This document shows, one piece after another, positions 38,129 through 48,641 of a stretch of 64,000 nucleotides of DNA. The notes beneath the pieces are model-generated. The model had not been told where the DNA came from and searched no databases. It saw only the letters and a list, made by a program, of their open reading frames with translations. The stretch comes from Haliclona indistincta (lineage: Eukaryota > Porifera > Demospongiae > Haplosclerida > Chalinidae): contig OZ024787.1 in NCBI GenBank assembly GCA_964017065.1, forward strand, positions 14,250,453 to 14,314,452, read 5' to 3'. Each line of letters begins with the position of its first letter. Positions within the stretch are counted from its first letter, which is position 1. The position numbers and the translations under genes were made by a program.

Positions 38129-38461
38129 ATGGGTTTGTTGATGGTGAATAGAATCAGTGCAGATATGGTGCACTTTCTCCAACTATCTCTTGATGAGTGT
38201 GTTCCTTGCCTAGGCGTCATGGGAACAATGTACCTGGAAGATGTGATGAATAGGGTTCCTCGGTCTCCTCACTCACTGCAGGCTCTACTGCTATCACACA
38301 CAAGCTCATTAGACGTACCTAAGTTACTGTTTGCTCTGTTGCAGCTACTGCTTTCCGCTGGCGTCTCCGGTAGGCCCTTTGATATTCCTTTTGTCGCTCC
38401 AGTCAGTGATTGGAACAATAATATTGGATATTATTGTTGTCTGCGAATATCAAAACAATAA
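38129..38461 (+). CDS. Possible terminal exon of unknown protein inside pseudogene B
   Basis: A 110-codon ORF preceded by a good acceptor (taatatttaacag at about 38108-38120) and ending ISKQ-stop, where the stop overlaps an AATAAA signal. The peptide (DMVHFLQLSLDECVPCLG; SSLDVPKLLFALLQLLLSAG) is leucine-rich and looks like real helical protein, but I do not recognise it. It could be a captured 3' exon carried in by the block that interrupts the G-alpha relic, or chance. Confidence 0.3.
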   Translation: MGLLMVNRISADMVHFLQLSLDECVPCLGVMGTMYLEDVMNRVPRSPHSLQALLLSHTSSLDVPKLLFALLQLLLSAGVSGRPFDIPFVAPVSDWNNNIGYYCCLRISKQ

Positions 38462-38604
38462 ATTAATGATCATTATTCAATATAATGTACCACGAGCGCA
38501 TAATTACGCATAGTGCACATACACAAGCATGTTATACCACATAATTATAAAGTATCACAGAGATAGAGTATAACAACATAGAGTTAGAGTGTCACTGGGT
38601 CACA

Positions 38605-38710
38605 AAATACTCCTCAGTCCTCAGTCTCCTCGCTCATCAGAATCATCAGTATCGGCATCACTAGCTTTGTCTCTGATCACCTTCTGTACCATATCCACAT
38701 CCCACATTAA
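38605..38710 (-). pseudogene. Possible exon relic with acidic C-terminus
   Basis: The minus strand reads WDVDMVQKVIRDKASDADTDD then SDERGD-stop. Acidic tails of this kind close many nuclear/cytosolic proteins, but there is no acceptor AG at its start and no partner exon nearby. Weak. Confidence 0.2.
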
Positions 38711-39769
38711 AATGGTTGTCAACAATAAATTAATGTGATAAAAATAATGTCATTTAATGTAATGCCATTAATTTATTCCCAATCACTGGCTCCAGTCGTC
38801 CGCTTTCACGTTGATCGGGTGAATTTCTGGTAACGGCCTTGTCGTGTAAAAGTTGTTGCTTTGCAGGTGTCTCTGATCTCTGTTGTTGTTGTCGTCCCTG
38901 AGTCATCTTCATCATTGCCAGAATGCCAGGTAATATCAGCTTGTTTGAAACCAAGCGCCAATTATAATGTGCGCACGTGCTAAAAAGGGCGTTTCCTAGT
39001 TCTCGGGAACATTGAAAAGGACAAACGCTACCCCGTGACAGATAGATACATTCCCCGCCGCGTGGGCCATTGTGCCAATCAATGTGGGGCTCGCTCAGGC
39101 TCGCCCCAAATATACACATTGCGCACATACTTTGCGCACAAAATAGTGCCTTGTAACTCTTTTCAACAGCAGGTCTGTGGCTACAGAAGTTATCTTGTAG
39201 TCAGTGATCGAGCCATTACATTATGCTTGGGGAGTGCTGCAAATCCTCTTCTGTGGGAGATTAATGTCTTGAAGTCACAAGATCCAAGTTGTCCAGAAAA
39301 CTATACAGTCAATAGACAAGACAAATAGTAATCCCATACTGGTTCACTCTCACTATCCAGTGGCGTAGGAATAAATTGTGCAATCAAGTTCGAGCTACAT
39401 GTATTAACGTTTTATGTTGATATTGCACTTACCACCAGCTGATTCTTTGCCATCTTTCAGAACTAGAGCAGACAGACAGAACAAACAAAAACGCACGATT
39501 GCTGTATGTTTCGTGGCTCCGCCCAAAGAGGCATATTAAGTTATTTCCACGGGAAATACAGAATATTTCAAAGGATTTCCAGTGATACTTCCATTTCATT
39601 AGAAAAAACAAAACAAATTGATACAAATTATACCTTTCAGAGAGAGAAAAATAGGAAGGGGTGAGAGTTGTGAGTCAACCTCACCGGGAAACTATACAGG
39701 GTGTGCATGTCACCCTTAATTTTATTTTGTGCTATACTAGCCTACAGAAACCAGTGAGTCTTGTGGTTG

Positions 39770-39935
39770 CCGTAATACAAGTCAGTTACACCATGCCTAC
39801 CTCGTAGTATAATTTATCATGAATACACTCAGCAATAATCACTGCTATGCCCTAGGGATTATGGTTATTGTTTCGTGTATTAGTAATAAACCATGAGGTA
39901 GGCATGCAAGGTGTAACTAATACTTATTCAGTGGT
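39770..39935. repeat. Inverted-repeat (MITE-like) hairpin
   Basis: catgcctacctcgtagtata on the left pairs with accatgaggtaggcatg on the right, and the outer parts (cagttacacc / ggtgtaact) also pair with a small offset. The arms are about 35-40 bases and imperfect. No coding content; target duplication unclear. Confidence 0.6.
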
Positions 39936-40309
39936 GTAGCTGAGATCAAAATGATAACTGGGCATACGTTATTTTTGCAGCTAGCAGACTAGAATTTGTC
40001 TTATCTATAGTTAGTGAAACAGATTTGTGAAATCTCATTATTTTTAGTTAGCCACACGCATGTGGTATTATGAATACTGAAAATCAATAATACCAGTACA
40101 GTAATTAACTTGATGTCTGGGTAGTTATGCCACTGTTTAACCTACTTACTGCAACAAGCCCCTTAAGTCATCTTATCATAGCGGCTTGGAAGCTGGAAAA
40201 TATGTAAGTACCAATATAGAGTAATAAATGTGGAGCACGGCTGATTCTCACCCCACATCTTTTCTACCTCCAGCAGTGGTATATGAGTCTTCCGCCTTCT
40301 GCACGAGTA

Positions 40310-40426
40310 CTGTAGATTTCACGTTTGTTCGAACAGCGAAATGTGGAATTTTGGGACGTCGTATCATAGTTATAGTGCGTAACGACGGAAAAATCCTCGC
40401 TGTTCGAACAAACGTGAAATCAACAG
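40310..40426. mobile_element. 117-bp MITE with TA target duplication
   Basis: Inverted ends of about 29 bases: CTGTAGATTTCACGTTTGTT... on the left and ...AACAAACGTGAAATCAACAG on the right, flanked by TA at 40308-40309 and 40427-40428. Too short to code; Tc1/mariner-like by its target duplication. Confidence 0.8.
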
Positions 40427-40871
40427 TATAGCTCACTTAAAATGCGTGCGCGCGGAGCATGAAAGGCACGTAATGCACGATGATCCACACACAAATTTTC
40501 ACGCTCAAGCTAAATTTGACAGAATAGCAATTGCAGTAACCAAGAGGCATAATATAATTACGCTAGCTATAACAGTATACGTACGTTCACAACTTCACAC
40601 AAAGAGTTCACATGTAGAAACAAACGGCTTAATTACACGAAACAGCGAGTTCACATAATTGTTTGAGACCTTCATCATTAAAGAGATGGACATGTTCTCT
40701 ATCAGATCTGAGTGGGTAGTTGAATGATTAGTGCTTCAAGCACGAGGAGGATGCATGCATGATAGATAGATGCTGTATGCGCATGCGTGCACGCATGCAT
40801 GAATACCGCCAGCCGCACCCAGCAACTAGACTTGACGCGCTGCTCGCTCGATACTGAGTCTCTATGTAATC

Positions 40872-40964
40872 ATGGCCGCTATTGCAGAGCATGATTGCAT
40901 TGAAATGGAGTCGCCGCCCAAGCCTGCCGTAAAATTACTGAAGAAACCACAGTTTATACCACAG
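40872..40964 (+). CDS. Orphan first coding exon (31 codons)
   Basis: An ATG in a good context opens MAAIAEHDCIEMESPPKPA, and the exon ends FIPQ directly before a GTAATT donor. The peptide composition (acidic start, Pro/Lys linker) is typical of a real N-terminus. No second exon could be recognised before the transposon-rich region, so the gene is either cut off by rearrangement or has a very long first intron. Product unknown. Confidence 0.4.
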
Positions 40965-41890
40965 GTAATTAATTCATAGTATGGCATGTATACCACCGAC
41001 TGAGTGCGGGAAATATAATCGCGACATGTATCTGAAATCATCCTTATAATTCCAGCACTTAAATATTTCACTTTGGGGCGTCTGCTGACGGAAAGCCGCT
41101 CTCAGTAATAGTATGAGTAAGTGCTAGTTTTTCAAAAAACGGCGTTCAACAGTTTGCTGCAATGTTCTTGGGAGCGCGTCCTAAACTGAATTATGGCATC
41201 CTGTTTCTTCGATCTCGGTCAGCTGATCTGTAAAATGGCCCGTCCGTAGACCCATTGTTTAAGTGCTAGGGTCACGTATTACGTACCGATTGTAAGTCAC
41301 CAGTATAGCGAAACGAAAATCGGCAGTATACTGAGGTCACACCAGCAGCACAACAGATATATTGGTGAGAAGAAACGCTTGTAGTGTCGCTTCGGCCGAA
41401 CTATGCCTATTACAATCGAAGCACAGACTGTACTCGGTTGATAGTCCGGCAAGGTGCGCTACCACTTTGACGGTGGTATGCGGCTCCAGTCCAGCGAATT
41501 CACGTACCCCACAAAAAGTAGCTATAAAAGCTCACAGTGAAACATGGGTAACCCGGTCACCCTTCATAGGTGCACTGAAGCTCTATGAAACTGTGGGGGG
41601 AAATTCAACGAACGAAACAAACTGAAAATTTTTGCTAATTAGTATTCATAAGATGCGTGAATGGTGCCATTTTTGGCATTGTGTTAGAGTTCTATAGTTT
41701 TATATGCTGGTGAATCGCATATTTTAACCTTATGCCACAGGACCGAGAGCAAGTTAGTACCTGAGTAGTCTGATTATTGTGGGGGACATTGCTCTCAATG
41801 ATTATAATATTATTGCGAGCAGCATACGCCGCGCCCTGCCCCGGTTCCTACAGCTATGTCATCGGGCCAAGTCTTGTCTCGCTGGCCCGA
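40965..41890. other. No recognisable feature
   Basis: About 0.9 kb between the orphan exon and the first dispersed-repeat motif. ORFs at 41362-41625 and 41779-42114 lack any domain signature and have shadow ORFs on the other strand. Nothing supported. Confidence 0.4.
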
Positions 41891-42193
41891 CCCTAGCCTC
41901 GTACCCAGGCCTATTGAGGAGAAGAGATAAGGCCATGTATCTACTGCTTGCGCATGCGTGGGTAGCGGTGGAATTCCACCGCCACCGGTTATCATCGTAC
42001 ACGTTTGCAGTACGTGATGAATATTCATCGGTTTTATTAGCTGTTCGTAAAGCTCTCCTGTTTACTCTGATGACTGTTATTGTATCGTCTTTTCTTGAAG
42101 CTCTAGCACAATAGCAGAACGCAAAAATCACGTGATTTGTTAGAGCCTAATCTAAGCGCGCGTACAGAATTACTATAAAGGCTTGTTTGTAGC

Positions 42194-42480
42194 ATGGTAA
42201 GTTCAGCAGCTCCTAGTGGCTCAACGGTTTGGTATGGCGGCTTGTTATGCAGACGTTCGGGGTTCGATTCTCACTGTATGCTTATTTTTTTAACAGAGAA
42301 CTTATGTCTTTTACTAGTTGTGACACTTTCGACGATCCTTACGAGGCCAGAGGCCCTGTTTAGAACGATCCTTCCGACGATTCCTAGGCTTACTAAGGGC
42401 CGAAGGCCCGGTTAGGACGCCCCTCTCGACGATCCTTAGGTTTATCAAGGGCGGAAGGCCCGGCTTAAGACCCCCTCCCG
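42194..42480 (+). mobile_element. tRNA-derived SINE-like element with repeated tail (copy 1)
   Basis: 42213-42270 has a tRNA-like head with an A-box-like tgtgg/tggctcaacggtt segment and a perfect B box (ggttcgattct). The stems do not close into a functional tRNA. The tail has diverged repeats of cgacgatcctta plus gggc(c/g)gaaggcccgg at about 42330-42465. The same cgacgatcctta tail follows the head at 46322, which defines a family. Confidence 0.55.
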
Positions 42481-42602
42481 ACTTTGTGCAGTTAGAAGAA
42501 GGTTTGGGGGGGTTAGTGTTAAGTAGCCAGGCTGACCTTACCCTGCTAGAAACAAGTAATTCTGAACGCGTAGTTAAGAAGCTAGTTGCACGTGACTTCC
42601 AT

Positions 42603-42905
42603 CAGGAGCGCATATAAACAAGGGAGCATGTAACTCTGAACACTACCCCATATAACAGCGAAATCCTAATATGGCGGACTTGCTATTTTTAGTTACTTCC
42701 ATATAAAGTATAAATGTGACGTTTGCGGATGTAATAACTAGTTCACGCCCATTATTAATAATATACCGGATGGAGGCGCGGTTGAAATTATAGACCTTAT
42801 ATGGATTATAGTTCTTATATGGAAACTATTATTTTTAGAACAGCAGCCATGTTAGGATTTCGCCGTTTACAGAGTTACATGCTCCCTTGTTTATATGCGC
42901 TCCTG
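42603..42905. mobile_element. 303-bp inverted-repeat element with CTTCCAT target duplication
   Basis: The left arm begins CAGGAGCGCATATAAACAAG and the right arm ends with its complement; inverted similarity extends about 100 bases with gaps. Flanked by CTTCCAT at 42596-42602 and 42906-42912. A 7-8-bp duplication points to a hAT-like or related cut-and-paste MITE. Confidence 0.75.
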
Positions 42906-43077
42906 CTTCCATACTTCAACTTTTTCATACTTCAAATCGTCCGCGCTTGCGCGGGTGAATGCAAAGCATGGCGAATGCAAAGCCATGAATGCAAAACATG
43001 GCCGGCGCGGACGCTGCTTCAGGGAGCTGAGCTTGACGACCTGGTCTTCGGATATCGTAGTTCTTGCGTCTTCAACT

Positions 43078-43660
43078 AAGACTCCTTTGTCCAGTGGAAG
43101 TACTACGCTGTCATTTTGGCATAGCTGACATGTGTGTAACAACTCAGACTGACCTCTACCTTGGAGTGGCATACGGATGGGATATCCCGGCTTGGTGGCC
43201 GCTAGATGCGTCCACGTGGATGTTAGGAATCATACCCTACTCGGTCTTCCTATCATACATGGTGAGATGGGTAGCCTCCTTGGGACGTATTGCCGACAGT
43301 CGCCTGCTGAAACTTCTCACCTAGCGTCTCAGTTCCAGGTTGCTGTGTCTGTCGTCGTTTGTTTGAACCAAGACTCATTTGTCCAGTGGAAGTACAACGC
43401 TGTCATTTTGGCTCAGCTGACGTTTGTAACAACTCAGACTGACCTCTACCTTGGAGTGGCACACAGATGGGATATCCCGGCTGGTGGCCGCTAGATGCGT
43501 CCACGTGGATTTTAGGAATCATACCCTGTTCGGTCTTCCTATCATACATGGTGAGATGGGTAGCCTCCTTGGGACGTATTGCCGACAGTCACCTGCTGAA
43601 CTTCTCACCTAGCGTCTCAGTTCAGGGTTGCTGTGTCTGTCGTCGTTTGTTTGTTCTTCT
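43078..43660. repeat. Tandem duplication, about 290-bp unit, two copies
   Basis: gacctctaccttggagtggc occurs at 43151 and again at 43441, and the blocks 43080-43370 and 43373-43660 align almost without gaps. Both copies have a short open frame (GYPGLVAARCVHVDVRNH and variants), but small indels put it in different frames, so coding is doubtful. Confidence 0.85.
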
Positions 43661-44962
43661 GTATGTGTAATGTGTCTCTTGTGTGCGTCGTGAAGGACGG
43701 ATTCAATGGCGGACTTTGATCTCTTTCTCCATGGGGTTTCTCGATAAAGACAAGGCTCCGCTCTTCCTTCCTCCCCCTCGTACTCGGGGTGTTTCTCTTG
43801 TAGGCAGCGATCGGGAGGACAACCTTGGATGGGAGACAAGCATTAAGGCAAAAGTTCTCCGTTTGGCCAGTTGGAGTCTCTTCCTGCTTCAAGAAAATAC
43901 CTGAACTAATATTTGTATTGTTTGTCCACCAAATTGTTTATTTTGTGCATGCATGGTTATACCCTCTGGGTCTCTGCCTAATATGAACCTTTGAACCTTT
44001 GATGCAAGGCGCTTATTTCTTCTCATCACTAGCGCCTGGGTACGAGGCTAGGTTAAACCGTAATTTTTCTATGCCAGGCTCGAGAGGCTCTGCACCTTTG
44101 AACACAAGGTTTACGTGGAGACACTCCCTTTTAAAAATGTCTCCATGGTGTAAATTGTAGTAGGAAGGGTGCCGCCGAAGTTTTAAAGGTAAAAACCTCT
44201 TTTGCAAATTGACTAAGTTTGACCTTTCTAAGGGATTAAATTTATGATCTCTAAATTAGGTGGAGTCAATTACGACGCTTAACGGTCATTATGCGGTTGT
44301 GAATATCGGCACACGGTTGTGAATATCATTTCACGCTTTGTAGTATGCTGTATTTCGTGTGTACGTGCTGGTAAAGCACAAAACAGTATAAAACCCGAGC
44401 ATGAAGCATTGGAGTACGTTTATACAGCGCCAAGATCGTCACGTACTCGTGGCCAACACTGTATAAACGTAGATTTTTTGGAATTGCGTACTCAACAGCC
44501 AAGATAAGTTGCGTAAGTAGTGTTTTTCGCTGCTGTACTGCAAAAAAGCTCTCCGTTACTGGATTCCTCGTGTCGAGATAGCTACAAAGACGTGCAACCT
44601 GGCATGCTCTGATAAAAAATTTTCAGACGAGTAGGCGTGGTTCTGTCGCGCCTCTAGCGGTCCTTCCCAATAAGCTGTCTTGCTAAAACTTCAGTGGCGT
44701 AACTACGGCAGGCAGGGGGCAGTTGCCCCTCGCTTTTGAAGAACCGGAAGATATTAATAACAGAACTTAGCTTCTAGAAGTTCTGACCTAGAGAGTGAGT
44801 CTAGTACACACTCAGCAGTACAGCGTACGTTGCGCGCCATCTTTTGTATGGGCTTTTAGCGAATCAAAGTGTCAAATGACGTCATATCGTGAATATTAAT
44901 AATAATGAATTGCATTTGGTGCCACGCGCTTCGAGCGCGCATATTTTCCTTTGGGTTTTGTT

Positions 44963-46182
44963 TAGTCTAGCAGCTAACCCTCCCGCCTACTGATAATTGG
45001 ATGGACGGCGGAGAGGGTCTAGCAAACATTGCCATTCATAGTTTTCAACAGACCTTTTTACCCAGAGAGCTAAAGAATGCAATAATCAGATAATTGACGT
45101 GACGTCACGACTGGAGTACATTCTTCCGCCATTTTGTTACGTTAATACATTGTGGCAATGGGAAAATCAGCGTTTTGCGTAACTGTGTAACTCTGCAACG
45201 CGGCCGAATATTCTAATTCTACTGATATCCATGGAAAGGTGAAAACTTGCTCTACACAACCCAGAAGAAAACGAGCAGCAAACTCATCCAGACGCCTAGT
45301 TGCAATGCTGGCAAACAAGTAGGTGGCGGTCGTAATAATGGCTGTTTGCTAGCACGCACAGCTGATATCACAGTCATTGCCGTTTGTTAACTAGTGTGTT
45401 GTCATGGTTGGATAGTATTCGATTAGAATGGACGACGATGAGGACTACAAGTTCGATAACATGTCCTCTTCAGGATAGGTTAACCACACCTTTGCCGATT
45501 ACACGCACTGCCGTGTTTCAGTCGTCGTCCATTCTATTGAAATACTATCCACCCATGACAGCACACTGGTTAACAAACGGCAATGACTGTGATATCAGCT
45601 GTGCGTGCTAGCAAACAGCCATTATTACGACCGCCACCTACTTGTTTGCCAGCATTGTAACTCGGCGTCTGGATGAGTTTGCTGCTCGTTTTCTTCTGGG
45701 TTGTGTAGAGCAAGTTTTCAACTTTCCATGGATATCAGTAGAATTAGAATATTCGGCCGCGTTGCAGAGTTACACAGCTACGCAAAACGCTGTTTTTTCC
45801 ATTGCCACAATGTATTACGTAACAAAATGGCGGAAGAATGTACTCCAGCCGTGACGTCACGTATAATTATTGATTACCGCAACATTCCAGCTCTCAGGGT
45901 AAAAAGGTCTACTGACCAATCAGATTCGTAATGAATATCATTTTCTCCCAGGAAGAAAACTATATTCATTCTTCGTGGCTTTGTTATTATTATGAATATG
46001 ATTAAACATGGCAGCTGAACTAGAAGCAGTGTATACACACGCGGTTGGAGGCAACGCCCAGCTAATCGTAACGCGGTTTACTTCATTATTATTCATTAAA
46101 AATCAATGAATGGCAATGTTTGCTAGACCCTCTCCGCCGTCCATCCAATTATCAGTAGGCGGGAGGGTTAGCTGCTAGACTA
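44963..46182. mobile_element. 1.22-kb foldback element with 9-bp target duplication (Mutator-like)
   Basis: Two arms of roughly 480 and 660 bases (44963-45444 and 45522-46182) are inverted repeats of each other, beginning TAGTCTAGCAGCTAACCCTC. The right arm carries about 160 extra bases. The loop is about 75 bases. The flanks are an exact 9-bp duplication GGTTTTGTT (44954-44962 and 46183-46191). Very long TIRs with a 9-bp duplication are typical of TIR-type Mutator-like elements. No transposase. Confidence 0.85.
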
Positions 46183-46321
46183 GGTTTTGTTATGTTCACA
46201 ACACTCGATGCCCCCTTTCACGTGAATTGTAAGGAAACGCCCACACAAGCGCGCAACACATGACCCGCCCGTACACGCGAAATACATTTGTTTAAATACA
46301 AGGAATTAATGCAGTTTCGGT

Positions 46322-46515
46322 GTGGTTCGGTTCGTGGTTAGGAGGCTAATGCAATGGGTTAGGAGGTCGGTAGTTCGAGTCTCTCCTAGGTAGTCTTTTT
46401 TATTTTTCCCCCAACCAATTCTTAACTTCCCTGCCGAACTCCTTGGTGTTAGAATGCCGGGAACGACGATCCTTAGTGTTAGAACGCCGGGAACAACGAT
46501 CCTTAGTGTTAAAAC
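46322..46515 (+). mobile_element. tRNA-derived SINE-like element (copy 2), split by a LINE
   Basis: The head at 46322-46400 has an A-box-like cgtggttaggagg and a B box (agttcgagtct) followed by a T-run. The tail consists of about 31-base repeats (gccgggaacgacgatcctta + gtgttagaac), which break off at 46515 and resume at 47848. Not a functional tRNA: the acceptor and T stems do not pair. Confidence 0.55.
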
Positions 46516-47814
46516 CTCATCACCTCATCCGTCGTTCGATCTCATCAACATCTATCAGTCTTAGACAGAGTCTATACTTTTCCCTAGTTAGGAGCAAGCT
46601 TTCATATTGTTCTCAGTTATGGAGACCCCGACTTCTAAAAGACATTATTTGTCTTGAACGTGTTCAACGCAGAGCAACTAAGTTTGTGTTAAGGTGGCGG
46701 GTTACAAAATTTATGAATATTAATGAGAAAAACTGTTTTCGCTTGGAACTCTGACAGAAATAAGCAATCAGCACAAAAGTCGCTATAAGACATCGTAGTA
46801 AGTGCCCTCGCATAACCAATGACTCTTGAGGAAATAAGCAAAGAGCTGAGTCGACACAATCCTAGGTAACACAGCAGCTATTTTTCCCACAAGATTACGC
46901 GACGTGTAGCGTTAGCTAGTCTACGAAAAATGGTTTATATTCGAGCAAATACAACCTTTGAGTGAATGATGGAGTGTCTTCTCGCTATCTTTCTTGAATC
47001 AAGATTTTATTGTCGCTAAAAGGAAAGAGTGCGCCAGTGACCTGCGTTTGAGGCATCAGCGTTGCTTCTACAATAGCAAATTTTCGAAAAAGGCCCCACC
47101 ATTCACTCCGAATGTTACTTATGTACATGTAGATACTAGTCAGTGAACGCAGCTCTCGACACAGCTTCCAAAATCTTGTGGGAAAAATCCGAGTTCATTT
47201 CTGCCATTGCCGTGTATTGTTTCTCAGCGAGCTCCACCCTTTTGTCGTGAATATCATTATTTGCACCACTTGATGATGTCATTATCACGGTATACTAAAC
47301 GCGTGGGCGAAAGGTAACCTGCCACCTTAAACAACTACACTATTGATTACAAGAGTAGACTAATCTCTCTTAAACTTCTTCCTCTAATGTACTGGCTAGA
47401 AATCCAAGATGTTCTTTTCCTACTCAAGCATATGAAACTCCCTGCAGATAACTTTAACATTTATGACCACGTGTCATTCGTTTCATCATGCACTCGTGCA
47501 TCAACTAGGAAAGATCTAAAACAAAACTTTAGCCGCTGCTCTACAACAAGTCACTTCTACTTTAACCGAGTTGTTAAACTTTGGAACAAGCTTCCTATTG
47601 TCCTCTCTGAGTCATATACTAAAATAAACATGAAATTTGTGTCTTTCTATGGGATCACTTCATAACGAACTTTAATCCTGACATTCCATGCTCCTACCAC
47701 TTTTTATGCCCTTGTTCTTCCTGCTCTCCTTTCTCTTAATGGAACTTATTTATACTAGGCTTCACTATATGTGTTGTCCTTCAACAATCACTCTATTAAT
47801 TGTTTGTTGTAAAG

Positions 47815-47847
<33 letters not shown>
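46516..47847 (+). mobile_element. 5'-truncated non-LTR retrotransposon (LINE), itself interrupted
   Basis: Encodes the C-terminal end of a LINE reverse transcriptase: a block with YFSLVRSKLSYCSQLWRP and ICLERVQRRATKFVL before the interruption, and LISLKLLPLMYWLEIQD plus NRVVKLWNKLPIVL after it, ending in a stop at 47663-47665. A 3' UTR and an (AAT)n tail (47817-47847) follow. Flanked by AAAAC on both sides (46511-46515, 47848-47852), a short target duplication. Landed in the tail of the SINE-like element. Truncated, so inactive. Confidence 0.8.
46693..47326. mobile_element. 634-bp TTAA-flanked MITE inside the LINE (piggyBac type)
   Basis: Ends GGTGGCGGGTTAC (46693-46705) and GTAACCTGCCACC (47314-47326), inverted with one mismatch, flanked by TTAA at 46689-46692 and 47327-47330. 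Removing the element with one TTAA copy leaves the reverse transcriptase frame open across the junction, which fits the precise TTAA chemistry of piggyBac-like transposases. No coding capacity. Confidence 0.85.
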
Positions 47848-47851
<4 letters not shown>

Positions 47852-47985
47852 CGCCGGGAACGACGATCCTTAGTGTTAGAACGCCGAGAACAACGATCCT
47901 TAGTGTTAGAACGCCGGGAACGACGATCCTTAGTGTTAAAACGCCGGGAAAGATCATCCTTAGTGTTAAAACGCCCGCTAGCGAA
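47848..47985 (+). repeat. Continuation of the SINE tail tandem repeat
   Basis: Four further copies of the ~31-base unit (aacgccgggaacgacgatcc + ttagtgttag), ending about 47985. Together with 46440-46515 this is one array split by the LINE insertion. Confidence 0.8.
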
Positions 47986-48356
47986 TACTGGGCGCCGTTA
48001 GGCGAAGTTTTTAGGGTCTTGGGTTTAGGCTGGTTGGAATATCACGTGATTTGTCTCGTAGGGGACATGAAGTGTTGTGAAAATAACAAGACCCATTTTC
48101 CTTTCCTGTGGCTTGCCCCATCCGCTCCGTCAATCCTAGTTACGTCCCTGAACTTGGTATACAAGCAGTCGTGTTTTTATGCAGCTAGCGATGCATTCGT
48201 AGCTGCTTTACAACTGGAAATCTGGCGCACAATAACTGCGCAGCCTAATGAGTGTAGGTTATATCTCACGTTAGCGGGATATATGACCCACGGGAAATGG
48301 GGCTTCCGAGACTTTACGAGAGCGCTAGCCCTTTCCCGAGGGAAATAACGGGTCAT

Positions 48357-48641
48357 ACGTCCCGCCAACATGTGATATAACTTACTTGTGCCATGCTTAA
48401 AGGCTGTTCTTGGACACGTGGACGCGGAGGGAAATTCGACCCGTTGTATCCCTCAAATAGCGCCATCTGATTGGTCAGAATAGTCTTAGTATGGTATTAT
48501 GCCATACTAAGAGCATTCTGACCAATCATAATGCGCTATTTGAGGGATATAACGGGTCGTATTCCCCCCCGCGTCCACGTGTCCAAGAACAGCCTTTAAG
48601 CATGGCACAAGTAAGTTATATCACATGTTGGCGGGACGTCA
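48357..48641. repeat. Near-perfect 285-bp palindrome
   Basis: Arms of about 137 bases meet at the tatggtattatgccata centre (about 48498). Both arms carry cgtcccgccaacatgtgata (or its complement), ccacgtgtcc and the gagggatataacgggtc block. A third, diverged half-copy lies at 50060-50205. A region of this kind would extrude a cruciform. Confidence 0.85.

Larger units (their letters stand above)
37490..39358 (-). pseudogene. G-alpha-like pseudogene B (scattered relic)
   Basis: 37500-37700 matches the last exon of genes A and C (QDVAAARSFITRLFNSCC) but an extra base shifts the frame within the G5 region. 37740-37970 matches exon 6, with several disruptions. After an unrelated block of about 1.15 kb, 39143-39205 matches exon 5 and 39210-39320 exon 4; the tract to 39358 matches the following intron up to the exon 3 donor, where homology stops. 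Exons 1-3 are missing. Closer to gene C than to A by eye. Confidence 0.75.
41892..44052. repeat. Oppositely oriented pair of a 19-bp dispersed motif
   Basis: CCTAGCCTCGTACCCAGGC occurs at 41892-41910 and its exact reverse complement at 44034-44052. They may be the ends of one 2.16-kb composite element enclosing the SINE, MITE and tandem duplication listed below, or two separate small repeats. No matching flanks were found, so the second reading is at least as likely. Confidence 0.4.

Noticed and set aside
42205..42277. tRNA gene
   Set aside because: A and B boxes are present but the acceptor, D and T stems do not pair and the cgacgatcctta repeat tail follows; it is a SINE-like head. The same holds for 46322-46400.
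43617..43892. Minus-strand Glu/Lys/Arg-rich ORF beside the tandem duplication
   Set aside because: It overlaps another minus ORF and a plus ORF in a region with no splice signals or homology; composition only.
47330..47665. Independent gene encoding a 92-residue protein
   Set aside because: It is the C-terminal reverse-transcriptase segment of the truncated LINE, continuous with 46516-46692 apart from the TTAA-flanked insertion.
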